From Flavobacterium fontis (GTDB taxonomy: Bacteria > Bacteroidota > Bacteroidia > Flavobacteriales > Flavobacteriaceae): a DNA stretch of 64,000 nt. Each line of letters starts with the position of its first letter. Position 1 is the first letter of the stretch. The notes under the pieces are model-generated. The model made no database searches and was not told the origin of the DNA. It saw only the letters and a program-made list of their open reading frames with translations. A program made the translations under genes and the position numbers. Shown here one piece after another: positions 61,721-64,000 of the stretch. The DNA lies in assembly GCF_900129405.1 (NCBI RefSeq), contig NZ_FQVQ01000017.1, positions 1-64,000 on the forward strand, written 5' to 3'.

Positions 61721-61859
61721 GGTTTATAACATTCCGCGGCTTCACGTCTGTTGCGATTCCAGCGAACTGCGTACTATCTGCTAAGATAAAATATTTTCGT
61801 GAAGAAAGAAGTACAATTCAAGAAAAACCAGCTATAGCGGATAGCCGCTGTTATCGCCT
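61721..61859 (-). repeat. attC site 36 (main type, short spacer)
   Basis: TTTATAACATTCCGCGGCTT at the left, TATAGCGGATAGCCGCTGTT then ATCGCC at the right; spacer CTGCTAAGATAAAATATTTT. Confidence 0.8.
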
Positions 61860-62210
61860 GTTTTTTTTTTCAATTATCCTTTGAACAGTTTCTTTTAAAA
61901 CAAAAACTGTTATTATTATCAAGCAAGCTATGATTGGAAAAAGCACTCCTTGAAAAACGATTAAGTATGATGTTATCCCGCCAACAATGCCAACACCTAA
62001 ACCAATAAAAGCATTAATAATTTTCTTCTGTTTGCTCAAAAAGAAGTAAAACAAAATAGCGAAAACTAAAATAGATTCAAATTGGACAAATGCTCCATTA
62101 TCTTTTCCATGGTAATAATCCATATTATAATTTTCAATTTCATGTAAAAGAAAAGCATTTACACAAATCATTAAAAGGATCAATATAATTGTGATAAGAA
62201 TTCTTTTCAT
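61851..62210 (-). CDS. Small integral membrane protein
   Basis: 119 residues with four hydrophobic helices (ILITIILILLMICVNAFLL, SILVFAILFYFFLSKQ, FIGLGVGIVGGITSYLIV, LFPIIACLIIITVFVL) and a basic end. GVGIVGGI is a glycine-rich helix. TAA stop (61851-61853) is from the attC. Function unknown. Confidence 0.55.
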   Translation of the reverse strand: MKRILITIILILLMICVNAFLLHEIENYNMDYYHGKDNGAFVQFESILVFAILFYFFLSKQKKIINAFIGLGVGIVGGITSYLIVFQGVLFPIIACLIIITVFVLKETVQRIIEKKNRR

Positions 62211-62229
62211 GTGTTGTGTTTTAAGCTAG

Positions 62230-62328
62230 CCGCAAACGTTTTGCGGCTTGGCGAAGGTGGCGATTTTCACCACAAATGGGTCTACTGAGCACTGAACCGC
62301 CACTTTTGCCAAACCGCTATTACCTGCT
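62230..62328 (-). repeat. attC site 37 (short, second type)
   Basis: GCAAACGTTTTGCGGCTTGG at the left, CGCCACTTTTGCCAAACCGC then TATTACC at the right, about 99 bp. Spacer shared with site 31. Confidence 0.8.
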
Positions 62329-62362
62329 GGTGTTCTTGTGTCCGCTATGTTTCTTGTCGTTG

Positions 62363-62758
62363 TCAATTAAAATATGTTGTCAAAAATATGATACTTAAAT
62401 AGGTCCAAAGTAACGAAAATATTATATGCATAAACGTTTCAAATTTCTTTCCTTTCCATAAGTCAGTCGAGTAACCAAAAAACTGAATGAAAAGTCTAAC
62501 AGTCCAGAATACGCCAAGTCCAAGTGATATTTTTTTGCCAAGGTTGGTTTCAATTAGTTCGGCAGAAGAGGTCAAGCAAAGTAAACCCATAAGTAATACT
62601 GTCAATGCGATAAACAATGTATGTACAGTCATCATTTGTCGATTGATTAAACTCAATGATTTAAGTTCTTTGTCCCAGTTAAAGTACTTTGGAAAGACAA
62701 TATGAACCAATGCCAAAGCAATTAATAAAACACCAATTATTTTAAAATGTATTTCCAT
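62363..62758 (-). CDS. Small integral membrane protein, third gene of an operon
   Basis: 131 residues from ATG 62758 (MEIHFKIIGVLLIALALVHI); the frame extends three codons up. Four helices, the second starting MTVHTLFIALTVLLMGLL. Its ATG overlaps the stop of the methyltransferase gene as TAATG, so the two are translationally coupled. No family with known function recognised. Confidence 0.65.
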   Translation of the reverse strand: MEIHFKIIGVLLIALALVHIVFPKYFNWDKELKSLSLINRQMMTVHTLFIALTVLLMGLLCLTSSAELIETNLGKKISLGLGVFWTVRLFIQFFGYSTDLWKGKKFETFMHIIFSLLWTYLSIIFLTTYFN

Positions 62759-63507
62759 TAGTTGCAATTAAAGATTGACATAAAAGGTGTAAACTTTGTT
62801 TCATTAAATGATGTAAACCCTGCTTCTTCAAATGCCTTTTTCCAAGTTGCTTTTGAGAAAAAATGCGTAAAGCCGATTGTAAATGCTACAAAGTTTGGAA
62901 AATCTCTCAAATGTTCCACCATAATCACATGGCCGTTTGGCTTACAAACTCTGCGACATTCTTTTAAAAATCGCACTTTTTCATCTTGTTTGCGAATTTC
63001 GTGAATTGCTGATATTAAAAAGATGTTGTCAACCGAATTGTCATGTAAAGGAATTGAATTTGAATTGATTTGTTGTGTATTTGGATAAAACAAACTTACT
63101 TTTCTTGCTCTGACAATTGCTGGTTCAGTATGCTGTTTGGCATTGTAGAAGTCATACACTTGAAGTTTGGAATTAGGCAAAATACTTTCTATAATAAAAC
63201 TTGTTTCGTCAAAGCCTGCGTTGATGTTTAAATTGAATTTGTCTTTTGCATCTTCAATTTTCATTTTCTTTAGCCAATCAAAATTGTAGAAACCTGAGAA
63301 ATCATAAACATAAGCAGAGACGAATAATGGCATAGTTAGTCCATAAATAAATGCCAAAACAACCAACAAATACAAGCTGTCAGACCAATTGAAAATATAG
63401 TTACTTCCAATAATTAAGGCCAATAATATGAATCCAACAACATAAAAGTGTCGGTTGAAACTTAAAATATTTAATACTCCTTGAAAATTTCGTCTCTTTA
63501 TTTCCAT
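62758..63507 (-). CDS. Membrane-associated class I SAM-dependent methyltransferase
   Basis: 249 residues: two N-terminal helices (FYVVGFILLALIIGSNYIF, LYLLVVLAFIYGLTMPLFV), then a Rossmann methyltransferase: LNINAGFDETS replaces the usual glycine-rich loop, DNSVDNIFLISAIHEI is motif II, LKECRRVCKPNGHVIMVEHL is the post-II strand-helix. The substrate is unknown. Start ATG 63507 overlaps the upstream gene by 10 nt. Confidence 0.75.
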   Translation of the reverse strand: MEIKRRNFQGVLNILSFNRHFYVVGFILLALIIGSNYIFNWSDSLYLLVVLAFIYGLTMPLFVSAYVYDFSGFYNFDWLKKMKIEDAKDKFNLNINAGFDETSFIIESILPNSKLQVYDFYNAKQHTEPAIVRARKVSLFYPNTQQINSNSIPLHDNSVDNIFLISAIHEIRKQDEKVRFLKECRRVCKPNGHVIMVEHLRDFPNFVAFTIGFTHFFSKATWKKAFEEAGFTSFNETKFTPFMSIFNCN

Positions 63508-64000
63508 TTTTCAATTTTGCCTTTTTTCCAATAGTATGGAATGTTTTTAATGATGAAAGCATTAGCCAAAACTGGATTTTCAAGTTTTAGAGTACTTAAA
63601 AAATCGAAATTATAATCAATCACTTTGACTGGATTTGGAGTCCAGTTTTGTCTTACTCCTTCAATGATTAAAACTTCTTTGGTATCCTTGTTATAGGTAA
63701 ATGTAAAGGGTAAAGGGCCAGCGAATCTTCTGGCTTCCTTCCAGTCTAGAAAAGGGGAATGTTCGGGCAAAGAAATTTGTTCTTCCGTTTTGTCTATTGT
63801 GATTTTGAACTTTGATTTCTCTGAGGTTATTTCTTTGGTGTTTTGCTGTTCAACTTGTTTTATGTCCGTCGTGGTATAGTTGTAATGAGTAAAAATATTT
63901 CCAAAGAATTCCATTTTCGTTTTGTCAGTTTCTGATTTCAGAATATACAAACCACGCAAATTTTTACCTGCATTATTCGTGTAGCGAACAAATACCCGAT
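63498..64000 (-). CDS. Partial gene, unknown conserved protein (5' end beyond the window)
   Basis: The frame is open to the window edge, so the start lies beyond 64,000; at least 167 residues are visible (VFVRYTNNAGKNLRGLYILK, FFGNIFTHYNYTTTDIKQVE, FAGPLPFTFTYNKDTKEVLI). The wording recalls DUF2071-like proteins but I am not sure. It is the first of three overlapping genes with the methyltransferase and a small membrane protein. Confidence 0.6.
   Translation of the reverse strand, partial: RVFVRYTNNAGKNLRGLYILKSETDKTKMEFFGNIFTHYNYTTTDIKQVEQQNTKEITSEKSKFKITIDKTEEQISLPEHSPFLDWKEARRFAGPLPFTFTYNKDTKEVLIIEGVRQNWTPNPVKVIDYNFDFLSTLKLENPVLANAFIIKNIPYYWKKGKIEKWK

Larger units (their letters stand above)
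34179..64000 (-). mobile_element. Integron-type gene-cassette array (right end outside the window)
   Basis: About 41 small genes, all read right to left, are separated by 38 related palindromic elements that I interpret as attC recombination sites (34 full length, 4 partial). Each element sits just downstream of its gene, with R'' TAAC at the gene side and R' GTTA at the side of the next cassette, as in known integrons. No recombinase gene is in the window; intI and attI would be expected to the right of 64,000, upstream of the first cassette. An integrase-less attC cluster (CALIN) is equally possible. The left, distal end is a half site at 34179-34208. Confidence 0.8.

Noticed and set aside
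34179..62328. Regularly spaced repeats as a CRISPR array
   Set aside because: Repeats are 97-170 bp, vary between copies, and the segments between them are 250-1400 bp and coding; no cas genes are present.
34179..62328. The palindromic elements as ordinary intrinsic terminators or dispersed REP elements
   Set aside because: They lack T-runs, have asymmetric paired arms and conserved TAAC/GTTA cores, occur once per gene in one orientation, and their outer bases match the other end of the same gene unit. A secondary terminator effect is not excluded.
34827..63004. Plus-strand open frames inside the array
   Set aside because: They overlap minus-strand genes with signal peptides, lipoboxes or family motifs and often run into attC sites; none shows a recognisable domain.
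34179..64000. A prophage, transposon or insertion sequence
   Set aside because: No transposase, integrase, phage structural or terminal-repeat signature is visible in the window.
1..64000. tRNA, rRNA or riboswitch
   Set aside because: No cloverleaf, rRNA core or known aptamer pattern could be recognised by eye; a covariance-model search would be needed to exclude small RNAs.

Overview
The window looks like a chromosomal piece of a Flavobacteriaceae genome (phylum Bacteroidota), probably Flavobacterium or a close relative. The signs are the type IX secretion gene porQ next to cmk, Bacteroidota-type promoters (TTG, 17-23 nt, TAnnTTTG), GlgE-route glycogen genes, lipoproteins with short flavobacterial lipoboxes, and intergenic palindromic repeats typical of this group. 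No rRNA, tRNA, CRISPR array or transposase gene is visible.

Positions 1-34,100 are ordinary core genome. An alpha-glucan block (glgE, maltokinase, glgB, GH31 alpha-glucosidase; 440-8670, plus) is followed by an M48 lipoprotein peptidase, a UMF1-type transporter, a lipoprotein, lon, porQ-cmk, a nucleoside permease, rpsA and a fasciclin protein. A minus-strand set follows: a membrane protein, pheT, a three-gene RND efflux operon and recG. A plus-strand M1 aminopeptidase and a small convergent secreted protein end the core part. Most transcription units end in clear intrinsic terminators.

Positions 34,180-64,000 are entirely different: about 41 small AT-rich genes, all on the minus strand, mostly unknown, and separated one by one (sometimes two or three) by 38 related palindromic elements of about 97-170 bp. 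The elements have imperfect complementary arms beginning TAACnnnC and ending GAACGTTA when read with the genes. They have a variable central spacer, and their outermost bases are complementary to the other end of the same gene unit. This is the architecture of integron attC sites and gene cassettes, so I read the right half as an integron-type cassette array. The integrase and attI are not in the window and would be expected to the right of 64,000. Four elements are partial and mark deletions; several cassettes show chimeric ends, stop codons supplied by the attC, an in-frame stop or a lost start codon.

The cassette cargo is biased towards the cell envelope: roughly 29 of 41 products carry a signal peptide, lipobox or membrane helices. 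Recognisable products are few: a chagasin-type (I42) peptidase inhibitor, an RraB-like protein, a DUF5063-like protein, a Tat-exported flavin amine oxidase, a WD40-type propeller, an HExxH metallopeptidase, an LRR/zinc-cluster protein, a carboxypeptidase-regulatory-like domain protein and a membrane methyltransferase. The remainder are unrecognised.
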